From NCBI RefSeq assembly GCF_008124785.1, contig NZ_VNHU01000006.1, positions 124,001 through 188,000 of the forward strand: a DNA stretch of 64,000 nt, in the 5' to 3' direction. This DNA is from Aquimarina intermedia (GTDB lineage Bacteria > Bacteroidota > Bacteroidia > Flavobacteriales > Flavobacteriaceae). The position numbers and the translations under genes are program-made. Shown one piece after another: positions 18,082 through 25,470 of the stretch (the first letter of the stretch is position 1; the number at the start of each line of letters is the position of its first letter). The notes under the pieces are model-generated. The model did no database searches. It was given only the letters and a program-made list of their open reading frames with translations, and had not been told where the DNA came from.

Positions 18082-18927
18082 ATGCCAAAAACACAACAAT
18101 TAGAAGATTTTGTAACTCAAGTACGCAGGGATATCTTGCGCCAAGTTCACAAGGTAAACTCAGGACATCCGGGAGGATCCTTGGGTTGCGCTGAATTTTT
18201 TGTAGCACTCTATCAGGAAATTCTTGATCGTAAAGACGGTTTTGACATGGACGGTATTGGAGAAGATTTATTTTTTCTTTCAAATGGTCATATTTCACCG
18301 GTATTTTATAGCGTGCTCGCACGCAGCGGTTATTTTCCTGTAGACGAACTTAACACCTTTAGATTAATTAATAGCAGACTGCAGGGACATCCTACTACTC
18401 ATGAAGGATTGCCAGGTATTAGAATTGCTTCGGGATCCCTAGGCCAGGGAATGTCTGTTGCCATTGGCGCAGCGCTAGCTAAAAAACTTAATGATGACGA
18501 TAAACTTGTGTATAGCCTTCATGGCGATGGGGAACTACAAGAAGGTCAAATTTGGGAAGCTGCCATGTATGCTGCAGGTAACAAAGTAGATAATCTAATT
18601 TCGACAGTTGATTTGAACGGGCAGCAAATTGATGGTGCTACTGACAATGTTTTACCCATGGGTGATTTAAAAGCTAAGTTTGAAGCTTTTGGATGGGACG
18701 TGATGAAAATTAAAAAAGGAAATTCTATTGCTGATGTTCTCGAAGGCCTTAAAGAAGCTAAAAATCGTACCGGTAAAGGGAAACCCGTTTGTATTTTACT
18801 ACATACTGTAATGGGGAATGGAGTAGACTTTATGATGCACACCCATGCTTGGCACGGTAAAGCACCTAATGACGAGCAGTTAGCTTTAGGTCTCGCACAA
18901 AACCCTGAAACCTTAGGAGATTATTAA
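18082..18927 (+). CDS. Transketolase N-terminal subunit (TPP-binding half)
   Basis: A 281-aa half-transketolase. It holds the diphosphate/Mg site: GDGELQEGQIWEA followed after about 30 residues by DLNGQQIDG, the GDG-N motif of TPP enzymes. Early conserved parts are VNSGHPGGSLG and LSNGHISPVFY. Together with the next gene it makes one active site that exchanges two-carbon ketol units in the non-oxidative pentose phosphate pathway. The two halves are encoded as separate subunits, as often seen outside the Proteobacteria. A complete promoter lies upstream and the C-terminal half starts 51 bp downstream. Confidence 0.93.
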   Translation: MPKTQQLEDFVTQVRRDILRQVHKVNSGHPGGSLGCAEFFVALYQEILDRKDGFDMDGIGEDLFFLSNGHISPVFYSVLARSGYFPVDELNTFRLINSRLQGHPTTHEGLPGIRIASGSLGQGMSVAIGAALAKKLNDDDKLVYSLHGDGELQEGQIWEAAMYAAGNKVDNLISTVDLNGQQIDGATDNVLPMGDLKAKFEAFGWDVMKIKKGNSIADVLEGLKEAKNRTGKGKPVCILLHTVMGNGVDFMMHTHAWHGKAPNDEQLALGLAQNPETLGDY

Positions 18928-18978
18928 AACAAATTTTATATACCAACATAAACTGTTGGTATTTTGAATAGACACAAC

Positions 18979-19932
18979 ATGAAAAAATATATAGATACCG
19001 GCAAAAAAGACACACGTTCTGGTTTTGGTGCTGGTTTAGAAGCACTTGGAAAAACTAATGAAAATGTAGTCGCACTATGTGCAGATTTGATTGGATCCCT
19101 CAAAATGGATGCTTTTATAGCAGACAATCCTGATCGTTTTTTTCAGATAGGAATTGCAGAAGCTAACATGATGGGAATAGCTGCAGGCTTAACCATAGGT
19201 GGCAAAATCCCATTTACCGGAACTTTTGCGAACTTCTCTACAGGTAGAGTGTATGATCAGATTCGTCAATCGATTGCTTACAGCAACAAGAATGTAAAGA
19301 TTTGTGCATCACATGCCGGACTTACCTTAGGTGAAGATGGAGCAACCCATCAAATATTAGAGGATATCGGTTTGATGAAAATGCTCCCGGGCATGACGGT
19401 AATTAATACTTGTGACTATAATCAAACCAAGGCTGCTACCTTGGCTATTGCAGACCATGATGGCCCTGTGTATTTAAGATTTGGAAGGCCAAAGGTTGCT
19501 AACTTCACGCCAGAGGACCAAACCTTTGAAATAGGAAAAGCAATACACCTACAGGAAGGAAGTGATGTGACCATAGTTGCCACAGGACATTTGGTGTGGG
19601 AAGCCTTACTAGCAGCTGAAACGCTTGCTCAAGAAGGAGTAAGTGCAGAGGTTATAAACATTCATACAATCAAACCTTTGGATGCCGAAGCAATTATCGA
19701 TTCTGTTGCAAAAACCGGTTGTGTGGTAACTGCAGAAGAACACAATGTTTTAGGAGGACTTGGAGAAAGTGTTGCTCGTGTATTGGCAGAAAAACATCCT
19801 ACTCCGCAGGAATTTGTAGCAACCAAGGATACATTTGGTGAAAGCGGTACTCCGGAACAACTTATGGAAAAGTACGGACTAAATGCTACCGCTATTGTTT
19901 CAGCTGTCAAAAAAGTAGTTAAGCGTAAGTAA
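18979..19932 (+). CDS. Transketolase C-terminal subunit (Pyr domain)
   Basis: A 317-aa partner subunit with the pyrimidine-binding domain (GIAEANMMGIAAGL with the catalytic Glu, FTGTFANFSTGR, SHAGLTLGEDGATHQ) and the C-terminal transketolase domain (VTAEEHNVLGGLGESVA). The frame runs back to a TTG at 18964, but the ATG at 18979 (MKKYIDTGKKDTRSGFG) is the natural start. It pairs with the preceding gene as an alpha2beta2 enzyme and is closed by a terminator 25 bp after the stop. Confidence 0.93.
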   Translation: MKKYIDTGKKDTRSGFGAGLEALGKTNENVVALCADLIGSLKMDAFIADNPDRFFQIGIAEANMMGIAAGLTIGGKIPFTGTFANFSTGRVYDQIRQSIAYSNKNVKICASHAGLTLGEDGATHQILEDIGLMKMLPGMTVINTCDYNQTKAATLAIADHDGPVYLRFGRPKVANFTPEDQTFEIGKAIHLQEGSDVTIVATGHLVWEALLAAETLAQEGVSAEVINIHTIKPLDAEAIIDSVAKTGCVVTAEEHNVLGGLGESVARVLAEKHPTPQEFVATKDTFGESGTPEQLMEKYGLNATAIVSAVKKVVKRK

Positions 19933-19956
19933 ATTTTAGCGTTCACCTATAAATTC

Positions 19957-19990
19957 AGAGCCTTCGGAAAGTTTTTCCGAAGGCTTTTTT
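19957..19990 (+). terminator. Intrinsic terminator after transketolase genes
   Basis: AGCCTTCGGAAA-GTT-TTTCCGAAGGCT is a 12-bp perfect stem followed by six T. Confidence 0.93.
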
Positions 19991-20082
19991 AATATCTTTT
20001 TTTAGAATAAAATTCTTAGCTGGACGTTTATAATTTTGAACACATTTTCATTTTACTTATTTATTCTAAAACGTTTTATCTT

Positions 20083-20700
20083 ATGAAAAAAGCAATCATT
20101 TTAGCAATGCTATCGCTCACAACGATAGCATTTGCGCAGGACAAGAAAATTAATTTAGGTATTAAAGCCGGGTTAAACTATGGGGATAATGGCGAGATTG
20201 AATTCTCAGATGTTACAAATGCTGGGGAAAACATAGCCACAGAAGATGCCGATGACCGAGTTGGGTATCATATAGGCGCCTACATCAGAGCAAACATTAC
20301 CGATAACATCTATTTAAAACCAGAATTCTTATACACACAAAACAACAGCTCCTACGAGACATCGTTTGGTAAATCAAACTACAAAGTAAAGAGAATTGAT
20401 GTACCAATTCTAGCTGGAATTAGAGTTCTTGGTCCCCTACACGTATTCGCGGGACCTTCATTACAATATATTATCGATACAGAGCTGGAAGATATTGAGC
20501 TTGAAGATGTAGAGAACGAATTTACAGTGGGCTTGCAGTTTGGTACTGGAATTCAGTTAGGGCGCTTGAATGCTGACATTCGTTATGAGCGCGGTTTAAA
20601 TGAAAATCAAGCAGAAGGAATTCAAGAAAATACAGGAGCTACCATACGTGTTGACTCAAGACCTAATCAATTCATTTTAAGTCTTGGTTTGGACTTTTAA
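20083..20700 (+). CDS. Outer-membrane beta-barrel protein (OMP_b-brl family)
   Basis: A 205-aa protein with a Sec signal peptide cut after about residue 18 (IAFAQ). It has a series of short amphipathic strands such as NLGIKAGLNYG, NIYLKPEFLYTQ and LNADIRYERGL, and a C-terminal strand ending in Phe (FILSLGLDF). This is the eight-stranded porin/OmpA-like barrel family (PF13568 type) common in Bacteroidota. There is an acidic stretch at about 135-150 (ELEDIELEDVENE). It is a single-gene unit with a TAATTTTG -7-like element at 20031-20038 and a terminator behind it. Function beyond an outer-membrane barrel is unknown. Confidence 0.85.
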   Translation: MKKAIILAMLSLTTIAFAQDKKINLGIKAGLNYGDNGEIEFSDVTNAGENIATEDADDRVGYHIGAYIRANITDNIYLKPEFLYTQNNSSYETSFGKSNYKVKRIDVPILAGIRVLGPLHVFAGPSLQYIIDTELEDIELEDVENEFTVGLQFGTGIQLGRLNADIRYERGLNENQAEGIQENTGATIRVDSRPNQFILSLGLDF

Positions 20701-20726
20701 CATCCTTAGTAAATAGTAGAAACAAA

Positions 20727-20757
20727 AAACCCGATATAATTAAAAATATCGGGTTTA
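20727..20757. terminator. Bidirectional terminator between convergent genes
   Basis: AACCCGATA and TATCGGGTT form a 9-bp stem with a ten-base loop, flanked by A-run and T-rich sequence. It serves the barrel gene (+) and the FKBP gene (-). Confidence 0.85.
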
Positions 20758-20767
20758 TTGTTTGCAC

Positions 20768-21757
20768 TTAATTCTTTATGCTTCGATCATCCTTATCTAG
20801 ATGGTTTTGGATTCCGTCACCATCATCATCATAATAGGTAATTTCGTCGCTACTGATAAAACCATCATTATTGGCATCGATACTTGTAATTTCATCCTTA
20901 GTCAATATTCCATCTCCATCATCATCCCTATCCGAATAATTAGCAAGAGAATCACCATCTGTATTATCATCATTATCCAAAACATTCCTATCATTATCCA
21001 AATCTTCAAGATATGAGGGGATTCCGTCTCCATCATGATCTGCTTCATTAATCTGGTATAGCTGTATTGTAAATATCAGCGGAGAATATGGCGGTATATT
21101 AAGACTTCCACGATCGTAGTAACCTACGCCAGAAGGCATAAAGACAGTGAAATTTCCAAAATCCTGAGAAAAATCAACGGTGCCATCAGAATTTTCAACA
21201 GCACTTGAAGCGCCACTATAATCAACCATAGATTCCCTAAAACCAATTATAGCAGGGGCGGTAGGACTAAATAAATCTAACCAAACCGGAGTTACTTTAT
21301 TATCAAACACCTTGCCTGTATTTATGTTATTGTCATCCGGAGTTAAATCATACAATAATTCACCTCTATAAGTAATCAAAGTAGAATCAGCGAACGTTGG
21401 GTTCCTTTTACTTTCTGCTCCTTTTTTAAAATTTAAAAAATAAAGTGTATAATCCACCTCTTCGAATTTTACGATTTTACTTTGTAAGAGAGTTGATTTA
21501 CTGATGGGCTGTCGATCTTTATTATCCCCGGCAATGGTATCAAAAGTTACAATATTGTAATCCGGATTCGCAGGATTTGGAATGGTATCAAAGAAGTGCG
21601 TTTCCAAATACGATTTCAGTATAGCTGCTTCTGCAATTTGCTGCTCTGCTCGGTCTCTTGGCGGAACAATTTCTTGTCCCCCATCATCATCTTTATTACA
21701 TGCCTGTAGAGCGATCAATAAAGTACCCACTAGTATCGTATATTTTGTAATCCTCAT
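20768..21757 (-). CDS. FKBP-like lipoprotein with calcium-binding thrombospondin type 3-like repeats
   Basis: A 329-aa lipoprotein (lipobox ALQAC). The middle (about 95-235) has FKBP-type strands, including TLITYRGELLYD and the closing SLNIPPYSPLIFTIQLYQI. After this come Asp-rich repeats of the DxDxDG type (DHDGDGIPSYLEDLDND, DRDDDGDGILTKDEI, DANNDGFISSDEI, DDDGDGIQNHLDKDD), mixing thrombospondin-3 and EF-hand-like loops, so the tail should bind Ca2+. The ATG at 21757 is preferred over 21781 because it starts directly with the signal sequence. Role: periplasmic or surface PPIase; whether the FKBP site is active is unclear. Confidence 0.82.
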   Translation of the reverse strand: MRITKYTILVGTLLIALQACNKDDDGGQEIVPPRDRAEQQIAEAAILKSYLETHFFDTIPNPANPDYNIVTFDTIAGDNKDRQPISKSTLLQSKIVKFEEVDYTLYFLNFKKGAESKRNPTFADSTLITYRGELLYDLTPDDNNINTGKVFDNKVTPVWLDLFSPTAPAIIGFRESMVDYSGASSAVENSDGTVDFSQDFGNFTVFMPSGVGYYDRGSLNIPPYSPLIFTIQLYQINEADHDGDGIPSYLEDLDNDRNVLDNDDNTDGDSLANYSDRDDDGDGILTKDEITSIDANNDGFISSDEITYYDDDGDGIQNHLDKDDRSIKN

Positions 21758-21847
21758 ATGTTCTTTGTTTTGATGGCGCAAGATACAATTTTCTCGTACT
21801 TTTGTTTAAAGATTTTTTATATTAAAAACGCATTATAATTCAATTTT

Positions 21848-22249
21848 ATGCGAGTTGACAAATATTTATGGTGTATTCGATATTTCAAAACCAGAAGTAT
21901 TGCTACCAAGGCTTGTAAAGACGGAAAGGTTAAGGTTAATGGAGATTCCATAAAACCCTCTCGCGATGTCTATCCTAACGACAAAATTACTGTTAGAAAA
22001 AATCAAATTACCTACGAACTTCAAGTTTTAGACACGCCAAAAAGTCGACTTGGTGCTAAGCTTGTTGATATGTATCGTAAAGACATAACTCCGGCAGAAA
22101 CGTTGCAAAAAATGGATCTTTTAAAATACACAAAAGATTATTATCGTAAAAAAGGAAGTGGTAGACCCACTAAAAAAGATAGAAGAGATATTGATGACTG
22201 GTTCGAGGAGCCTGATAAGGATATAGACGCTAATAAGGAAGAAGAATGA
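21848..22249 (+). CDS. S4-domain RNA-binding protein (Hsp15-like)
   Basis: A 133-aa basic protein. The S4 fold is at residues 1-60 (MRVDKYLWCIRYFKTRSIAT, then GKVKVNGDSIKPSRDV), with a Lys/Arg-rich tail. HslR/Hsp15 relatives bind stalled 50S subunits carrying nascent chains. A TACTTTTG -7-like element lies at 21797-21804. Its stop overlaps the next gene by 4 bp (ATGA), so the two are co-translated. Confidence 0.85.
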   Translation: MRVDKYLWCIRYFKTRSIATKACKDGKVKVNGDSIKPSRDVYPNDKITVRKNQITYELQVLDTPKSRLGAKLVDMYRKDITPAETLQKMDLLKYTKDYYRKKGSGRPTKKDRRDIDDWFEEPDKDIDANKEEE

Positions 22250-22824
22250 AGTTAACGCCTGCATATTGGAATGAACGTTACAAAAAGAGCCAAACAGGAT
22301 GGGACATCGGGTATCCATCAACTCCTCTGGTTTCTTACATTGATCAACTTGTTGATAAGAAAATAAAAATCTTAATTCCGGGATGTGGTAATTCCTATGA
22401 AGCAGAATATTTGATAGAAAATGATTTTACCAATGTGTTTGTTTTGGACTATTCAACCGCAGCCATCGCCCAGTTTAAAAAAAGAGTTCCGAAGTTTCCC
22501 GAGGATCAACTTCTCACCTTGGACTTTTTTAAACTTATCGATCAGTTTGATTTAATTTTGGAACAAACATTTTTTTGCGCCTTAGACCCATCCCTTCGTG
22601 ATTTGTATGTTTCAAAAATGAAGGAACTAATTGCTCCGGGAGGTAAAATTGCCGGAGTTCTATTCAATAGAATTTTTGATAAACCAGGCCCTCCCTTTGG
22701 AGGCACCCTAGAGGAATATAAAAATATATTCGCAAAGACAATGAAAATAAAAACGTTAGAGCCCTGCTATAATTCGATTCCAGAAAGAGCAGGTAACGAA
22801 CTGTTCTTTATCTTTACTAACTAG
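22246..22824 (+). CDS. SAM-dependent methyltransferase, TPMT-like
   Basis: A 192-aa cytosolic methyltransferase. The N-terminus WNERYKKSQTGWDIGYPSTPL is typical of the thiopurine/thiol methyltransferase group. SAM-binding motif I is LIPGCGNSYEAEYL, followed by the acidic VLDYSTAAIAQF strand end, and EQTFFCALDPSLR forms the active-site wall. Members methylate thiols, selenium, tellurium or halides; the natural substrate here is unknown. It overlaps the S4 gene by 4 bp. Confidence 0.85.
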   Translation: MKLTPAYWNERYKKSQTGWDIGYPSTPLVSYIDQLVDKKIKILIPGCGNSYEAEYLIENDFTNVFVLDYSTAAIAQFKKRVPKFPEDQLLTLDFFKLIDQFDLILEQTFFCALDPSLRDLYVSKMKELIAPGGKIAGVLFNRIFDKPGPPFGGTLEEYKNIFAKTMKIKTLEPCYNSIPERAGNELFFIFTN

Positions 22825-22864
22825 TAGCAGCTTACTTATAATTTTAAATTAAATCTCAACATTG

Positions 22865-23365
22865 ATGAGCACAGTCAACAACACTATTTTAAGCCATACT
22901 CAAATTCAGCATAAAGTTAAACGCATTGCGTATCAAATTTATGAATCGAATGTGGATGAAAAAGAGATTATAATTGCAGGGATTGCAGATAATGGATATG
23001 TACTTGCAGAACGCCTCGCAATCGTCTTAAAAACCATTTCGCCGCTACAAATAACACTTTGCAAGGTAGTTGTGGATAAAAAAGATCCGCAACAACCAAT
23101 ACAAACCTCCATAGCAGCATCGACATACCAAAATAAATCTCTGGTGCTTGTTGATGACGTACTCAATTCGGGAACAACCTTGATTTACGGTATAAAGCAT
23201 TTTCTTGAAGTACCCCTAAAGCGTTTTAAAACTGCCGTTCTTGTGAATAGAAATCATAAAAAGTATCCGGTTAAAGCAGACTTTAAGGGTATTTCTTTAT
23301 CCACCTCTCTGCATGAGCACGTAGCAGTTACATTTGGATCACAGGACGTAGTGACTCTAGAATAG
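22865..23365 (+). CDS. Phosphoribosyltransferase (PyrR-like)
   Basis: A 166-aa type I phosphoribosyltransferase. The PRPP-binding signature is LVLVDDVLNSGTTL, preceded by the nucleobase-side segment GIADNGYVLAERLA. The size and order resemble PyrR/uracil phosphoribosyltransferase regulators, but the base specificity cannot be assigned. The ATG at 22865 is used; a TTG three bases earlier is unlikely. It is convergent with aroK and the two stops overlap by 9 bp. Confidence 0.82.
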   Translation: MSTVNNTILSHTQIQHKVKRIAYQIYESNVDEKEIIIAGIADNGYVLAERLAIVLKTISPLQITLCKVVVDKKDPQQPIQTSIAASTYQNKSLVLVDDVLNSGTTLIYGIKHFLEVPLKRFKTAVLVNRNHKKYPVKADFKGISLSTSLHEHVAVTFGSQDVVTLE

Positions 23366-23878
23366 TAAACTTTCTATCTCTAACGAGATTTCATCGGCTG
23401 TTTTTTCATCGGTATGGATTTTATAATCCGCCTGATTGTAATAAAAGGAACGCTCAAATAAATGCTTTCTTATAAAATCGTGTAACAACGTTCTATCTTC
23501 TATATGAGCAATGACCGGCCTTTTTTCTCGCGCTTTAAAAAGGCGATTGGTTAACACTTCCAAAGAAGTTTGTAAGTAGAAGCTTTTATTCGTAAGATCT
23601 TCTTGAATATATTTCATGTTTTCACCAAAACATGGCGTACCACCGCCTAAAGAAATAATAGCATTTTTTGACGTTTTCAAAAGTTCATTTAAATAGAAAG
23701 TTTCCTTTTTTCTAAAATAAATCTCCCCTTTTTCAGAAAAAATAGAAGAAATTGATTTTTTTTCGTTTTCTTCAATATAAACATCCAAATCCAATAATGG
23801 ACGCTCTGTTCGTTGCGATAATTTTTTACCTATCAGAGACTTACCGCTCCCCATATAACCGAGTAATACTATGTTCAT
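23357..23878 (-). CDS. aroK: Shikimate kinase
   Basis: A 173-aa P-loop kinase that phosphorylates shikimate at O3 in aromatic amino-acid synthesis. Motifs are Walker A GYMGSGKSLIG, the shikimate-binding LDLDVYIEE, Arg in YFRKKE, Walker B LGGGTPC, and the lid REKRPVIA. The length is standard. It reads away from the tRNA cluster; a CAAATTTA (minus-strand TAAATTTG) at 23934-23941 may be its -7 element, and a small TCCCTGT/ACAGGGA hairpin (23902-23919) sits in its leader. Confidence 0.94.
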   Translation of the reverse strand: MNIVLLGYMGSGKSLIGKKLSQRTERPLLDLDVYIEENEKKSISSIFSEKGEIYFRKKETFYLNELLKTSKNAIISLGGGTPCFGENMKYIQEDLTNKSFYLQTSLEVLTNRLFKAREKRPVIAHIEDRTLLHDFIRKHLFERSFYYNQADYKIHTDEKTADEISLEIESLLF

Positions 23879-23954
23879 ATTGTATTTTTAAGTATGCTTA
23901 CTCCCTGTAAAAACAGGGAATTTTAATTATTTACAAATTTAAATGAATTTCTTC

Positions 23955-23984
23955 TTGAAAAATAAATTAATGATAGTATATTTG
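23955..23984 (+). promoter_or_regulatory. Promoter of tRNA-Lys cluster (TTG-N19-TATATTTG)
   Basis: TTG at 23955-23957 and TATATTTG at 23977-23984 are spaced by exactly 19 bp, a full Bacteroidota consensus, 28 bp upstream of the first tRNA. Confidence 0.8.
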
Positions 23985-24012
23985 CACCCGCATTCGAGGA
24001 TTAAGAGTGTAT

Positions 24013-24085
24013 GACCGAGTAGCTCAGTTGGTAGAGCATCTCCCTTTTAAGGAGAGGGTCCTGGGTTCGAGCCCCAGCTCGGTCA
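24013..24085 (+). tRNA. tRNA-Lys (anticodon TTT)
   Basis: A full cloverleaf: acceptor GACCGAG/CTCGGTC with no mismatch, D arm GCTC/GAGC, anticodon arm TCTCC-CTTTTAA-GGAGA giving anticodon TTT, T arm CTGGG-TTCGAGC-CCCAG and discriminator A. CCA is not encoded. Confidence 0.97.
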
Positions 24086-24145
24086 CTTTTTTAAACAACG
24101 TAAAATTTGTTTAAATGTTCTTAAGAATCGAATGATAATTTTAAT

Positions 24146-24218
24146 GACCTGGTAGCTCAGTTGGTAGAGCATCTCCCTTTTAAGGAGAGGGTCCTGGGTT
24201 CGAGCCCCAGCCCGGTCA
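24146..24218 (+). tRNA. tRNA-Lys (anticodon TTT), second copy with acceptor mismatch
   Basis: Identical to the first copy in D, anticodon, variable and T arms. The acceptor is changed: GACCTGG pairs with CCCGGTC, so pair 6-67 is now G-C and position 5-68 is a T-C mismatch. It lies 60 bp downstream of copy 1 and probably shares its transcript. CCA is not encoded. Confidence 0.94.
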
Positions 24219-24268
24219 CTTTTAAAAAGTATATTGATACTTTTTAGGTTTATACAAGCCGTATAATT

Positions 24269-24298
24269 AAGTATCGCAATTGCGATACTTTTTTTTTA
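24269..24298 (+). terminator. Terminator after the two tRNA-Lys genes
   Basis: AAGTATCGCAA-TTGCGATACTT is a perfect 22-bp palindrome running into about nine T. It separates the Lys pair from tRNA-Leu. Confidence 0.88.
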
Positions 24299-24323
24299 CG
24301 TAGCTTTGTGAAGCATCTATTTT

Positions 24324-24407
24324 GCCCAGGTGCTGGAATTGGTAGACAGGCATGGTTGAGGGCCATGTGTCCATTAGGGCGTGTGGGTTCGACTCCCATC
24401 CTGGGCA
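24324..24407 (+). tRNA. tRNA-Leu (anticodon GAG)
   Basis: Acceptor GCCCAGG/CCTGGGC, anticodon arm CATGG-TTGAGGG-CCATG giving GAG, a long variable arm TGTCC-ATTA-GGGCG typical of class II tRNAs, T arm with GTTCGAC, discriminator A. CCA is not encoded. Confidence 0.95.
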
Positions 24408-24535
24408 CTATATTATTTATTCTTCTTAGATGAATATCTTTCCTTTACAGTAGTTTCACAGTTCAAAAAGTACTTAAAACTCGAATTTTATTTTTTATTT
24501 AACAACTCCCGCGTAAAACCTTCCATTCTTTTACT

Positions 24536-24543
24536 TAAGTTTG
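24536..24543 (+). promoter_or_regulatory. -7 element of the carotenoid operon (TAAGTTTG)
   Basis: TAAGTTTG matches TAnnTTTG. No TTG lies 19 bp upstream, as expected for a regulated or weak promoter. It overlaps the TTG codon at 24541, which argues that translation begins at the later GTG (24565). Confidence 0.45.
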
Positions 24544-24564
24544 TTTAACGATTATTCTAAAAAA

Positions 24565-25461
24565 GTGAACAACATAAAACAAAATTTCAGCATTAAAGAT
24601 CTCGAGAATCTTTGCGGGGTAAAAGCACACACCATTAGAATTTGGGAAAAAAGATACAATCTTCTTACCCCGGAGCGAACTGAAACTAATATACGAACAT
24701 ACAGTTTAACCAATTTACAGAAACTACTAAACGTTTCATATCTTGTTAACAGTGGTTATAAAATATCCCGTATCTCAAAACTTCAAAAAAATGAGATTGA
24801 TGAATATGCCAGACGTATCGTTACAGAAAACAGCACGAAAAGTCAAGCCATAAATGCTTTTAAAATTGCCATGCTTAATTTTGATGTAGCTCTTTTTCAT
24901 ACCACTTTTAACGAACTGAAAGAGAAAAGAACTTTCAAATCTATTTTCAACGAAGTATTTATACCATTTCTCACCGAAATTGGATTTTTATGGCAAACTG
25001 GTACTATAACTCCTTCTCATGAACATTTTATAACCCATTTAATCAAACAGAAGTTAACTTTATCTATTGAACAATTACAGCACTCAGTTGCTACAACAAA
25101 AAAGCGCACCTTTGTTTTATTCTTACCACAAAATGAAATTCATGACTTGGGAATTCTGTATGTTAATTATGAGCTACTTTCTCATGGATACAAAACTATC
25201 TATCTAGGTGCTAGTATCCCTTTGGAAGATTTAAAACACTTAATTACCATACATCCGGATGTTACATTTCTATCGTATTTCACTGTTCAGCCAGAGAAGA
25301 ATGCAGTACAGAGTTATATAGAGCAATTTGATACCATGATTAATTCTGAAAAACAACGAGAATTCTGGATGCTCGGAAAGCAGATACAGCATATAACTAA
25401 TCGTGAGTCTAAAACACATCGCTACTTTGAATCTATTGAAGCACTCGTAAAACAATTATAA
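24565..25461 (+). CDS. MerR-family regulator with B12-binding domain (CarH/LitR-like photoreceptor)
   Basis: About 298 aa. Residues 8-75 form a MerR winged helix (FSIKDLENLCGVKAHTIRIW). Next comes the helical cap domain with W-x9-EH (Trp near residue 143, then QTGTITPSH and Glu-His). The Rossmann B12-binding domain carries ExHDLG, whose His is the lower axial cobalt ligand. In CarH the Wx9EH motif contacts the adenosyl group and light releases the tetramer from DNA. Later B12 motifs are weaker: LSYF replaces SxL and LGK replaces GG. The GTG start gives the family-typical MNNIKQNFSIKDLEN; the frame opens at a TTG at 24541 inside a promoter box. It is first in the carotenoid operon and probably represses it in the dark. 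Confidence 0.85.
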   Translation: MNNIKQNFSIKDLENLCGVKAHTIRIWEKRYNLLTPERTETNIRTYSLTNLQKLLNVSYLVNSGYKISRISKLQKNEIDEYARRIVTENSTKSQAINAFKIAMLNFDVALFHTTFNELKEKRTFKSIFNEVFIPFLTEIGFLWQTGTITPSHEHFITHLIKQKLTLSIEQLQHSVATTKKRTFVLFLPQNEIHDLGILYVNYELLSHGYKTIYLGASIPLEDLKHLITIHPDVTFLSYFTVQPEKNAVQSYIEQFDTMINSEKQREFWMLGKQIQHITNRESKTHRYFESIEALVKQL

Positions 25462-25470
25462 CAACTATTT

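Noticed and set aside
18082-19932. Frameshifted single transketolase
   Set aside because: The two halves are separated by 51 bp with a proper stop and start, each domain is complete, and split transketolases are common.
20801-21016. Plus-strand frame rich in Ile
   Set aside because: It is the antisense shadow of the Asp-rich calcium-binding repeats.
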